The notes beneath the pieces were generated by a model, which did not search any database, was not told where the DNA came from, and saw only the letters and a program-made list of their open reading frames with translations. The translations under genes and the position numbers were made by a program. Positions 26,493 through 33,876 of a stretch of DNA of 55,254 nucleotides are shown here, piece by piece (within the stretch, counting starts at the first letter, position 1; every line of letters begins with the position of its first letter). The stretch is from Ignavibacteria bacterium (lineage in GTDB: Bacteria; Bacteroidota; Ignavibacteria; Kapaibacteriales; UBA4661): assembly GCA_013298775.1 (NCBI GenBank), contig JAAFIV010000008.1, positions 95,028-150,281 on the forward strand, written 5' to 3'.

Positions 26493-27068
26493 AACACATC
26501 TCCGAAGAAGAAATGAAGTGGGAAAAGGAGAGGAAAAATTTATTGATACGTGAAAAAACGCCGGAAAAACTATGACGCAACACACATTGTACAACACAAA
26601 CAATACCGATAGTTTCGACAACAAATAGCCTGAACACGTTTTTCAGCAAATCTTATGAAATATACAAGGATTTAGCGTCATTGTCAAGATAAGTTGCTAC
26701 CCAAACGCAGATTTATTTTCAAATTGTGAACGTTTCCATTGCTCGACGCAAACGTGGTGGAGCAATGATAAACGGCAATTCTCTCTACATCCTTTATACA
26801 TACCGTTTATACATACCGTGCGACAATCGTACCCTAATTGTACCCTAATTGTACGACAATGCTGATTTGATGCGGTGTCTTCTGGTAAAGTTTAATCGTC
26901 TTTCCGTATTTTTCTATCCTTTTCAACAAGCCTCCATGCAAGGTAGAATCAAGGCTTGAAGCCTATTTTATGATTTCTACACTTTTGAATGCTATCCGCT
27001 ACAAGCAAGATGTATTCTACTGTGGAGAGCTTTTTTCTTTCACGGTCGGTGAAGTTTTTTGAATATTT
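26493..27068. other. Gene-free region with short tandem repeats
   Basis: No convincing gene. TTTATACATACCG occurs twice in tandem (26793-26818) and TACCCTAATTG twice (26830-26851). The second pair is bracketed by CGACAAT on both sides (26821 and 26854). It probably contains the promoter of the LRR gene at its left end. Confidence 0.5.
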
Positions 27069-27192
27069 TAGGACTTTCGCAAACGGCTCGTTTCAGGAGG
27101 CAGACAAGAGTGTCTGCCCTGCCGAAGCCTCATAAAACCTACGTTCATGGTAGCGCAGACACTCTTGTTACGCGCCATTTGCGAAAGTCCTA
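27069..27192. mobile_element. Family-1 MITE, copy 1
   Basis: The terminal inverted repeats TAGGACTTTCGCAAA and TTTGCGAAAGTCCTA are perfect (27069-27083, 27178-27192). The flanks TATTT (27064-27068) and TATTA (27193-27197) match at 4 of 5, as for a target duplication. The interior contains CAGACAAGAGTGTCTG and GTAGCGCAGACACTC. No open frame. Confidence 0.8.
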
Positions 27193-27207
27193 TATTAGAG
27201 TTTATCT

Positions 27208-27275
27208 CGAATAAGTTTTTTAGAGTTTTGGAGCAAGGCAGCATGCTGCCTTGTTTAGTAAAAAAGTCTATTCGG
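27208..27275 (-). terminator. Possible terminator of the small membrane-protein gene
   Basis: CAAGGCAGCATGCTGCCTTG (27234-27253) is a perfect palindrome nested in a weaker inverted repeat (CGAATAAGTTTTTTAG with TAAAAAAGTCTATTCG). It lies just after the stop at 27329 in the minus direction, with T-runs on both strands. Confidence 0.45.
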
Positions 27276-27328
27276 AATAAAGTCTATTGTTTGAATATTC
27301 TTTTGAATATCGCTTCTGGTATGAATTT

Positions 27329-27688
27329 TTACTTCAAACTCTCCCAAAGCGAGTAACCAAGAGCAATTGCGCCGAGAAGAATCGCGAAAACCTGCACATT
27401 GTACACGCGTGTCAGTGTTTGCAATGCTTCAACGAGGTGGTCAATATCATGGTTCTGCGTGGTGATAATGCGCTTAAATGCTTGTCCTGCATAAATTGCC
27501 AATGCACCAAAAATGAGACTGAGACCGCCAATGAGCAGTCCGTTCAGATTTCCATGCCGAACAAACATCATAAGTATCACACCTGCGCCAACTAAAAAAC
27601 AGACAATACCAATGATATTAAGGCGCACCGCTAAACCATTGATAATAGCGTTTTGCGCTTTGTCGAATTCATAACGAGGACGTATCAT
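27329..27688 (-). CDS. Small integral membrane protein, 119 residues
   Basis: ATG at 27688, 119 residues. Three membrane helices are visible: LNIIGIVCFLVGAGVILMMF, LNGLLIGGLSLIFGALAIYA and VQVFAILLGAIALGYSLW. The N-terminal 20 residues and the loop AFKRIITTQNHDIDHLVEAL are polar, with a possible amphipathic helix. I recognise no family. It is a single gene with a MITE directly upstream (27734-27858), so that element may influence its promoter. Confidence 0.7.
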   Translation of the reverse strand: MIRPRYEFDKAQNAIINGLAVRLNIIGIVCFLVGAGVILMMFVRHGNLNGLLIGGLSLIFGALAIYAGQAFKRIITTQNHDIDHLVEALQTLTRVYNVQVFAILLGAIALGYSLWESLK

Positions 27689-27733
27689 AGTTGTTCAAAA
27701 AAATGTGGGAGAATCTTGTAATATTTTTTGCGT

Positions 27734-27858
27734 TAGGACTTTCACAACATGCTCGTTTTGTGGCACAGACAAGAGTGTTTGTGCTATCGAAGACGCGTAC
27801 AATCTGCATCACGTGGTAGCGCGTAACACTCCTGTCTGCGCCATTTGCGAAAGTCCGA
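27734..27858. mobile_element. Family-1 MITE, copy 2
   Basis: Begins TAGGACTTTCACAAC and ends TTTGCGAAAGTCCGA. Exact 5-bp direct repeats TGCGT flank it (27729-27733 and 27859-27863), a clear target duplication. The interior CACAGACAAGAGTGTTTGTG and GTAGCGCGTAACACTC run in the same orientation as copy 1. Confidence 0.85.
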
Positions 27859-27975
27859 TGCGTGTTATTTGCCAATATTTTTGCATCACTGCCCGCAACT
27901 TACCATCATTTGCGGGAATGAGCAAAGGGATTGTGCGCTTTTGCGCGTTTCGGTTGCTGCCTCGTAGAAACACAA

Positions 27976-27999
27976 AAAGGCAGTACAACGACTGCCTTT
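27976..27999 (-). terminator. Intrinsic terminator of the 98-residue gene
   Basis: AAAGGCAGT pairs with ACTGCCTTT around a 6-base loop, with a T-run on the minus strand after the stem. It lies 34 bases beyond the stop at 28033. Confidence 0.8.
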
Positions 28000-28032
28000 C
28001 AGGGAATTTTTCTACAATGAAATACGACGTTC

Positions 28033-28329
28033 TTACGCAATCTCATTTGCGGTAGAATAGCTTACTTTGCGGTCTTTAGCAAGAGCGTAGATTTGCTCAA
28101 TGAGTTCTTCCGCTTGAGCATTTTCCGTATCGTCTGACGCTTCGTATGCCTCGCTGCTCGGATAAATGTACATTTCTTGAAAATGATTGCGCTTGTTGTC
28201 CAGCTCGTACACGCTGTAAACGGTACCGCCAGTATTCAATAACGGCTTGAGCTGACTCATCAAGCTAATATATTGACCGCGTTGGGGTTCTGGAATTTCA
28301 TATGAAACTGTAAATACAACTTTAGCCAC
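28033..28329 (-). CDS. Small uncharacterised protein, possibly dimeric alpha/beta barrel
   Basis: The start is GTG at 28329 with GGAGA about seven bases upstream, giving 98 residues. VVFTVSYEIPEPQRGQYISL, SVYELDNKRNHFQEMYIY and the acidic helix ENAQAEELIEQIYAL follow a beta-alpha-beta-beta order. This suggests a ferredoxin-like dimeric barrel of the ABM/stress-responsive kind, an inference from pattern only. No catalytic residues can be assigned. It is divergent from the symporter gene and has its own terminator. Confidence 0.65.
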   Translation of the reverse strand: MAKVVFTVSYEIPEPQRGQYISLMSQLKPLLNTGGTVYSVYELDNKRNHFQEMYIYPSSEAYEASDDTENAQAEELIEQIYALAKDRKVSYSTANEIA

Positions 28330-28579
28330 TCAAGTGTCTCCGTAATGTTTTGGAAAACAGTAAAATCAGGTGCAATTTACGTGATTGCGGGCGAGTTACC
28401 CAAAGGAAAATTCATTTATGCCGAGAAATTTCATAAAAGTACGCAACTTTGCGCGTCTCTCCACGTTTGTCGAAATGTGATATTTTCCGTCAGCTTGGGG
28501 AATGGTCTCTCGGAAAACCTCACAAATACAGGCTGACACACGCTTCACAATCCATCATTCATACCTTATTCTTGCCATT

Positions 28580-30289
28580 ATGCAGCTTCTCGACTGGCTC
28601 GTTTTACTTTCAACGCTTTCCTTCGTTGTTGTATGGAGTATTCGGCGTACCTACCTTGCAAAGCGCATGAATGCTGGGGATGGGAATACAATGCAGGATT
28701 ACGTCCTCTCGGGACGCGAGGCAAAATGGTACACCGTCGCCGTTTCGGTCATGGCAACCCAAGCCAGTGCAATCACCTTCATTTCCCTTCCCGGACAAGC
28801 CTACACCGATGGTATGCGCTTTGTGCAATCCTATTTTGGGCTGCCGCTTGCCATGGTGATTCTCTGCATCACCGCAATTCCCATGTATCGTAAACTCAAT
28901 GTTTTGACTGCATACGAATTCTTGGGCAAACGCTTCGACCTGAAAACACGCGGCTTGGCGGCATTTCTTTTTCTGACGCAGCGGAGTTTAGCAGCATCCA
29001 TTTCTATTTACGCACCTTCGATTGTCCTCGCTATTTTGCTCGGTTGGAATGTCCATTACGTGATTTTGGTGATTGGCATACTTGTGGTACTCTACACAAC
29101 GCTTGGTGGGACGCGGGCTGTGAGCTGGGCGCAATCGTATCAAATGGCAATTATTTCGCTTGGCATGGTTTCGGTAGGATTCCTCGTTGTTTTTTCGCTT
29201 CCGCAGGATGTTTCTTTTACCGACGCGCTCAGTATTGCCGCCATTTCTGGCAAATTAAACACAGTGGATTTTACCTTCGATTTGAACAATAAATACACCT
29301 TTTGGTCCGGACTTTTGGGCGGTTTATTCCTCCAGCTTTCCTACTTCGGCACCGACCAATCGCAGGTACAACGCTATCTTTCGGGCGAATCCACGACGCA
29401 AAGTCGCTTGGGATTGCTCTTCAACGGCATGATGAAAATTCCAATGCAATTCGGCATTTTGCTCATTGGCGCACTGCTGTTTGTGTTTTATCAATTCACC
29501 GCACCACCGATTTTTTTTAATACCGCCGAACTCCAAAAAATCAAACAAAACCCCGCTTCTAGCCAGCAATTTAGCGGCTTAGAGGGTTCGTATTCCAAAC
29601 ACCATGCCGAGCGCATTCAGCATTATCGGGCGTATCTTGCAGCAAAAGAGCAACACAACGAAACCGCTCAAACACAAGCACAGGAGCAGCTTTCCGCTTC
29701 CAATGCCGAAATCGCAAGCGTCCGCACAAATGCGCTTGAGCTTTTGAAAAGCAATGGCGCGAATACCAACGACACCAACTATATTTTCCTCACATTTGTC
29801 ATGCAGCATCTTCCGGTGGGGCTTGTTGGCTTGCTGATAGCGGTGGTGTTCTCCGCTTCGATGTCGTCTGCATCATCGGAAATAAACGCGCTTGCTTCTA
29901 CGACGGTGATAGACGTATATCACAATATCTTTCACGGCTCCAGAACGGAAACCCGCTCGGTAGCAATGACGCAGCTTGCAACAGTTTTTTGGGGAGCAAT
30001 GATTGTCGTCTTTGCGCAGTTTATGGGCAGTTTAGGCTCGTTGATTGAGGCGGTCAATACGGTAGGTTCGCTCTTTTATGGTGCGATTTTAGGGATATTT
30101 TGTGTGGCGTTTTATTTCAAGAAGATTGGCGGAACAGCAGTATTTATCGCAGCTTTGGTAACGGAGGGAATTATTTTTTCCTTGTACAATCTTACTTCTA
30201 TTGGCTTTTTGTGGTACAATCTTATCGGTTGCGTATGTGTGGTGGCTCTCTCGGCAGGAATACAAGCAATCACGAGGGCTGAAGTATGA
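28580..30289 (+). CDS. Sodium:solute symporter (SSS family)
   Basis: The ATG at 28580 gives 569 residues. The frame extends to 28502, but the extra residues precede the first helix and look untranslated. About 13-14 membrane helices are predicted. Family hallmarks include GREAKWYTVAVSVMATQASAI, LGKRFDLKTRGLA in the second to third helix region, YTTLGGTRAVSWAQSYQM, and GTDQSQVQRYLSG followed by a long soluble insert (residues about 345-435, rich in Gln/Glu/Ala). It then continues with SASMSSASSEINALASTTVID. Members use the sodium gradient to import sugars, amino acids, vitamins or organic acids. The substrate cannot be named here. The insert between helices is longer than usual and probably cytoplasmic. 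Confidence 0.9.
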   Translation: MQLLDWLVLLSTLSFVVVWSIRRTYLAKRMNAGDGNTMQDYVLSGREAKWYTVAVSVMATQASAITFISLPGQAYTDGMRFVQSYFGLPLAMVILCITAIPMYRKLNVLTAYEFLGKRFDLKTRGLAAFLFLTQRSLAASISIYAPSIVLAILLGWNVHYVILVIGILVVLYTTLGGTRAVSWAQSYQMAIISLGMVSVGFLVVFSLPQDVSFTDALSIAAISGKLNTVDFTFDLNNKYTFWSGLLGGLFLQLSYFGTDQSQVQRYLSGESTTQSRLGLLFNGMMKIPMQFGILLIGALLFVFYQFTAPPIFFNTAELQKIKQNPASSQQFSGLEGSYSKHHAERIQHYRAYLAAKEQHNETAQTQAQEQLSASNAEIASVRTNALELLKSNGANTNDTNYIFLTFVMQHLPVGLVGLLIAVVFSASMSSASSEINALASTTVIDVYHNIFHGSRTETRSVAMTQLATVFWGAMIVVFAQFMGSLGSLIEAVNTVGSLFYGAILGIFCVAFYFKKIGGTAVFIAALVTEGIIFSLYNLTSIGFLWYNLIGCVCVVALSAGIQAITRAEV

Positions 30290-30343
30290 GGGATGAAGTA
30301 TGGAAGTACAGTGTTCATAAAACTTCATCATTCATCCCTCATA
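30285..30343. terminator. Bidirectional terminator-like hairpin
   Basis: TATGAGGGATGAA (30285-30297), overlapping the symporter stop, pairs perfectly with TTCATCCCTCATA (30331-30343). It separates the convergent symporter and PHA-type genes. The 33-base loop is long. Confidence 0.5.
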
Positions 30344-30360
30344 ATTCATCCTTTCTGCAA

Positions 30361-30642
30361 TTATCCCGGAAGTTTCGAGAAGGTTTTTTCGAGTGTGCCT
30401 TCGATTTGACCTTTTGCCATTTTGCCAAACATCGACAAATCTACTTGCACCTTTACTTCGTTATCAACGATGTTGAATGTACCAGACGAAACCAGTCCTG
30501 ATGAGAACTTCAGCGTATTACCTTCCCATGACGTTTCACCAAAAAACATCTGCACATCTTGGCGCGATAATACGTTATCAACCATGATTTGCTTCATTTT
30601 GTCGGCGGGTGTGCCGGTGGGAAATGATTTTTCGATATCCAT
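30361..30642 (-). CDS. Polyhydroxyalkanoic acid system-like small protein
   Basis: ATG at 30642 with AGGAG seven bases upstream, 93 residues. Longer frames run into an unrelated hydrophobic stretch and are rejected. The arrangement of an N-terminal helix (ADKMKQIMVDNVL), WEGNTLKFSSGLVSSGTFNIV, VDLSMFGKMAKGQIEGTL and a final helix matches the PHA_gran_rgn (polyhydroxyalkanoic acid system) family by pattern. Those proteins are linked to PHA granules in other bacteria, but no PHA synthase lies here, so the role is an inference. Confidence 0.6.
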   Translation of the reverse strand: MDIEKSFPTGTPADKMKQIMVDNVLSRQDVQMFFGETSWEGNTLKFSSGLVSSGTFNIVDNEVKVQVDLSMFGKMAKGQIEGTLEKTFSKLPG

Positions 30643-30948
30643 ATCAATACTCCTACATTTTGAGAGTGGTAAAAGAAAAAGAATTGAGAATACAATTTGT
30701 GTGATGCAAAGGAAAAAAGAAAGCGTGGAAAAGTGTGGAAACATCAGCCAAAAGGCACACACAGACAGAACACACGCAAACGTGGCGAATATACAAAACC
30801 TTTGCCCAAAATTCCTCGTGAAATTATACAGTGTGGGAAAAAATTTACTCATTTCCAATTGCCGATAATGCTTGGTGCTACTCATCAAACCTGTGATAGA
30901 CGACCTGTGATAAACGATGTGTGATTTTTTCTGTGTACGCAAGAAATC

Positions 30949-31114
30949 GAAACCGGTCAAATCTTCCCGTCCTACCGTCTCTGAACGGTAGAATTCTGAA
31001 TGGTAGAACGGATTTCACGATGCTATTTTCTGGAAAAAGCATTACCGCGACAGCATTACCGTGAAACCCGTTCTACGCTTAGGAAAGCGTAGGACGGGAA
31101 GACCTGACCAGTTA
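30949..31114. mobile_element. MITE-like element with CTTCCCGTCCTAC ends
   Basis: The outer arms GGTCAxxTCTTCCCGTCCTAC are inverted at the two ends (about 30956-30976 and 31089-31109). An inner pair, GTAGAACGGATTTCACG against CGTGAAACCCGTTCTAC, adds a second stem. Exact 9-bp direct repeats CAAGAAATC lie at 30940-30948 and 31115-31123. It accounts for part of the 627-bp gap between 30643 and 31269. The rest holds no gene I can support. Confidence 0.6.
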
Positions 31115-31269
31115 CAAGAAATCTACAATAAAATACCTCATTGAGAGTCTTTCACTCAGTAATCATGCCTCGTGTACGCCCATACCGTTGAGTGTCGTGT
31201 GCTGAATGTGCCACGAAAATTTGTTTGAATTTGCAAAAATATTTTTTTATCAATTATCCCCCAAAAGCT

Positions 31270-31554
31270 ATGCCCCGTGCGCTCTGGAATGGTGTTGTCG
31301 TTGCGGAATCCGACACCTACGAACTTGTAGAAGGAAATGTTTATTTTCCTTCTTCCGCGCTCAAACGCGAGTATTTCAAAGAAAGCTCCACCAATACAAA
31401 ATGCCCATGGAAAGGCACCGCCAGCTATTATACGCTCTCGGTGAACGGTCAGGAAAATCCTGATGCGGCATGGTTTTATCCTAAAACGCTGCCTTCGGCG
31501 AAGCATATCGAAGGATATATTGCCTTTTGGCGCGGTGTGCAGGTTGAGAAATAA
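31270..31554 (+). CDS. DUF427-family protein
   Basis: The ATG at 31270 gives 94 residues. An in-frame extension to 31192 is Cys-rich and unlike the family. The pattern ALWNGVVVAESDTYELVEGNVYFP, TKCPWKGTASYYTL, NPDAAWFYPKTL and GYIAFW is characteristic of DUF427, a small beta-rich domain of unknown biochemical role. The conserved CPWKG and W-Y-P residues are intact. It precedes the peroxiredoxin gene on the same strand by 74 bp and could be co-transcribed with it. Confidence 0.85.
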   Translation: MPRALWNGVVVAESDTYELVEGNVYFPSSALKREYFKESSTNTKCPWKGTASYYTLSVNGQENPDAAWFYPKTLPSAKHIEGYIAFWRGVQVEK

Positions 31555-31628
31555 CGTTGAAAATATAGGTTACTTACGCTCTTCATACAGATTTGAACTC
31601 AAAAACTCATCACTAATTTTTTTGTTGT

Positions 31629-32096
31629 ATGGCACTTCCCATTGGCGCAAACGCGCCTGATTTCACGCTGCCTTCCACCTCAGGCAGCACCTTTTCTCTC
31701 TCGAAAGATTTTCGTGGTAAAGTAGGCGTTTTGTATTTTTATCCAAAAGATTTCACCGCAGGATGTACCGCAGAAGCCTGCTCATTCCGTGATTCCTTCG
31801 AGCTTTTCCGTAATGTGAATGTTCCGATTGTTGGCATTAGCCCCGACGATATTCCCACGCATAACCGTTTTCGCGAGGCACACAATCTTCCATTTCATCT
31901 GCTTTCCGATGAGAATAAAACCGTTTCTGCGAGCTACGATGTGCTTGCTCCTATCGTCAAATTTGTTCAACGAGTTACCTTACTCATTGATACAGATATG
32001 AAAATTGCGGCGGTTTATCAGGATTTGTTCGATGCACGGGCGCATATTGACCAAATGATAAAAGCACTCAATACCAAGACGTTCAGCCGCGTGTAG
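31629..32096 (+). CDS. bcp: Peroxiredoxin, BCP/PrxQ type
   Basis: ATG at 31629, 155 residues, the normal length. The peroxidatic motif PKDFTAGCTAEAC places the peroxidatic Cys46 and, five residues later, the resolving Cys51, as in alpha-helical PrxQ/BCP enzymes. GANAPDFTLP at the N-terminus and GISPDDIPTHNRF also fit. It reduces hydroperoxides using thioredoxin in the cytoplasm. One unusual point is a shortened region after YDVLAPIVKFVQRVTLLID, where the usual GRVTYVIDKDG form has changed. Confidence 0.92.
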   Translation: MALPIGANAPDFTLPSTSGSTFSLSKDFRGKVGVLYFYPKDFTAGCTAEACSFRDSFELFRNVNVPIVGISPDDIPTHNRFREAHNLPFHLLSDENKTVSASYDVLAPIVKFVQRVTLLIDTDMKIAAVYQDLFDARAHIDQMIKALNTKTFSRV

Positions 32097-32256
32097 CTCT
32101 TTTCTCTGAAACACTTTTTTCGTTCAAAAGCATTCTTGAAACCATCAATTTCGAGACAAGATTCAGTGCGCCCTGCAAGCTCTGTGGCAGAAAGGGGGGA
32201 ATGATACTTCTGAAACAAAAAATTGTCGGAAAGGAAATTTTTCCACAGATTTGCAC

Positions 32257-33660
32257 ATGAATATTCATAATACTCTCGTCAATATCATCCTTGTTGAATC
32301 GCAGCACGATGGCTGGAAGCCTGATAATTGCTATCCTTTTAGCGTGCTACATCCACTTTTTGAACTACGCTCTGGCGCGTTGCGATTATTTGAGAAAGTT
32401 CGTGCTGCATTTCCCCATGCCAATATTTTTGCATCTGGTCGCACGCCGCATATATCCTCGTTTGTAGCAAGATTCCCTGATGTGTTAGCACATAGTTCCA
32501 CCTTCAATTCCGAGTCTGGAACGCTCCTCCTGCAAGCAAACACGCTGCTTTCAGGCAATGTATGTGAGCAAATACAGAGCGCACTTCAACAGGAGCAAGC
32601 AAGCCCAGAAAGCGCACCAATACTCATTTTCACGACATCTTCTTCCAGAGAAAATGCCACAGAAAATGCCCCAGAAAACTCCGCAGAAAAGCTGCCTTTT
32701 GCAGTGTATTTGCCGCCGAAAAGCATTTCGCCGTCCCTGAGCGTAGAAGATGTGTGCGCGTATGATGCGTCTGGAACGAAGCACTTTGGCGAAGCATCAG
32801 TTTTGAAGAGGCTTTCAGGGCGAGACGACCATCATTTTGCGATAAAAACTATCGAAATTGAAAAGGTTGTCCGTATTCGCTATTTGTGGGATGCAATTGC
32901 GCATTCGCAAGAAGCAATCGGGGATGATGCTCGGTTCTTTACTATGAATGGAAGCAAGGTTGTAAGCGGTTTGCAGGGTGTGTACGCTCTTGCTCCCGAC
33001 CATATCCATATTGGAGAGAATACTGATATTGCGCCGCTTGTGGTGATTGATGCACGAAAAGGTGTGGTCATTATTGGTAAGAATGTAGAAATACAGCCCC
33101 ATTGCACCATCATCGGTCCCTGCGCAATTGGCGATAATGCGGTCATCAAAGCAAATACGCGGCTGTACGAAGGCACTGCTTTGGGAGAATACTCGAAAGT
33201 AGCTGGAGAGCTGAAGAATACTATCTTCCAGAGCTTTGGCAATAAACAGCATGAAGGCTGTTTGGGCTATTCTTTTATCGGTGAATGGGTGAATCTTGGC
33301 GCGGGAACGGATGTTTCGGACTTAAAAAATAATTATAGCACCATTCGTGTCCGCTTTGGGGCAGACAAAGCGAAGGAAATCAACACGGGAACGCGCTCGC
33401 TCGGTTTGCTCGCTGGCTGCCACACGAAAAGCGCGATTAACACATCCTTCAATACTGGCACAGTTACTGGTGTTGGGGCGAATGTCTTTGAAGCAAAGCC
33501 CGATAAGTTCGTCGCGCCGTACTCGTGGGGCGGCTTGCCAGATTCACCACGCTTTGAAGAAGAAAAAGCTATACAACTCGCACAAACAGTGATGTTACGC
33601 CGAAACCGTGTACTCTCTCCCGAAGAAGAATTTTTGCTTCGCGCAGCTTTTCAGAGTTGA
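32257..33660 (+). CDS. GlmU-like sugar-nucleotide transferase with left-handed beta-helix
   Basis: The ATG at 32257 gives 467 residues. A TTG two codons upstream is also possible. The N-terminal half resembles the GlmU_Nter region of Bacteroidota proteins (FSVLHPLFELRSGALRLFEKV, RLSGRD), lacking the usual GxGTRM nucleotide loop. The C-terminal half has hexapeptide repeats of the left-handed beta-helix: IHIGENTDIAPLVVIDARKG, VIIGKNVEIQPHCTIIGPCA, IGDNAVIKANTRLYEGTALG, then SYSFIGEWVNLGAGTDVSDLKNNYS, which resembles the acetyltransferase site. It may act in UDP-sugar metabolism, but without the nucleotide loop its uridylyltransferase activity is doubtful. Confidence 0.82.
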   Translation: MNIHNTLVNIILVESQHDGWKPDNCYPFSVLHPLFELRSGALRLFEKVRAAFPHANIFASGRTPHISSFVARFPDVLAHSSTFNSESGTLLLQANTLLSGNVCEQIQSALQQEQASPESAPILIFTTSSSRENATENAPENSAEKLPFAVYLPPKSISPSLSVEDVCAYDASGTKHFGEASVLKRLSGRDDHHFAIKTIEIEKVVRIRYLWDAIAHSQEAIGDDARFFTMNGSKVVSGLQGVYALAPDHIHIGENTDIAPLVVIDARKGVVIIGKNVEIQPHCTIIGPCAIGDNAVIKANTRLYEGTALGEYSKVAGELKNTIFQSFGNKQHEGCLGYSFIGEWVNLGAGTDVSDLKNNYSTIRVRFGADKAKEINTGTRSLGLLAGCHTKSAINTSFNTGTVTGVGANVFEAKPDKFVAPYSWGGLPDSPRFEEEKAIQLAQTVMLRRNRVLSPEEEFLLRAAFQS

Positions 33661-33679
33661 AGTCAGCATCTTTACTTGA

Positions 33680-33804
33680 TAGGACTTTCGCAAATGGCGC
33701 AGACAGCAGTGTTACGCGCTACCACGTGAGGCAGATTTTATGTGTCTTCAGTAGCACAGATACTCTTGTCTGTGCCACAAAACGAATATGTTGCGAAAGT
33801 CCTA
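33680..33804. mobile_element. Family-1 MITE, copy 3 (inverted orientation)
   Basis: Begins TAGGACTTTCGCAAATGG and ends TTGCGAAAGTCCTA. Read on the minus strand it matches copy 2 closely, so it lies in the opposite orientation. No clear 5-bp target duplication (CTTGA against TTAAA). Confidence 0.75.
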
Positions 33805-33807
33805 TTA

Positions 33808-33855
33808 AACACAAACGGCTGAAGAAACCACGTTGTTTCTTCAGCCGTTTGTGTT
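33808..33855. terminator. Strong bidirectional terminator
   Basis: A perfect 21-bp stem (33808-33828 with 33835-33855; core ACGGCTGAAGAAAC) around a 6-base loop, followed by TTTTT. It separates the convergent GlmU-like and giant-protein genes. Confidence 0.88.
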
Positions 33856-33876
33856 TTTTTGTGCGAATGCATCTTC

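Noticed and set aside
28345-28536. Small frame (63 codons) upstream of the symporter
   Set aside because: No ribosome site and no recognisable features. It occupies the divergent promoter region.
30643-30960. Extended N-terminus for the PHA-type protein
   Set aside because: The extension is hydrophobic and unlike the family. AGGAG at the right distance before the ATG at 30642 identifies the start.
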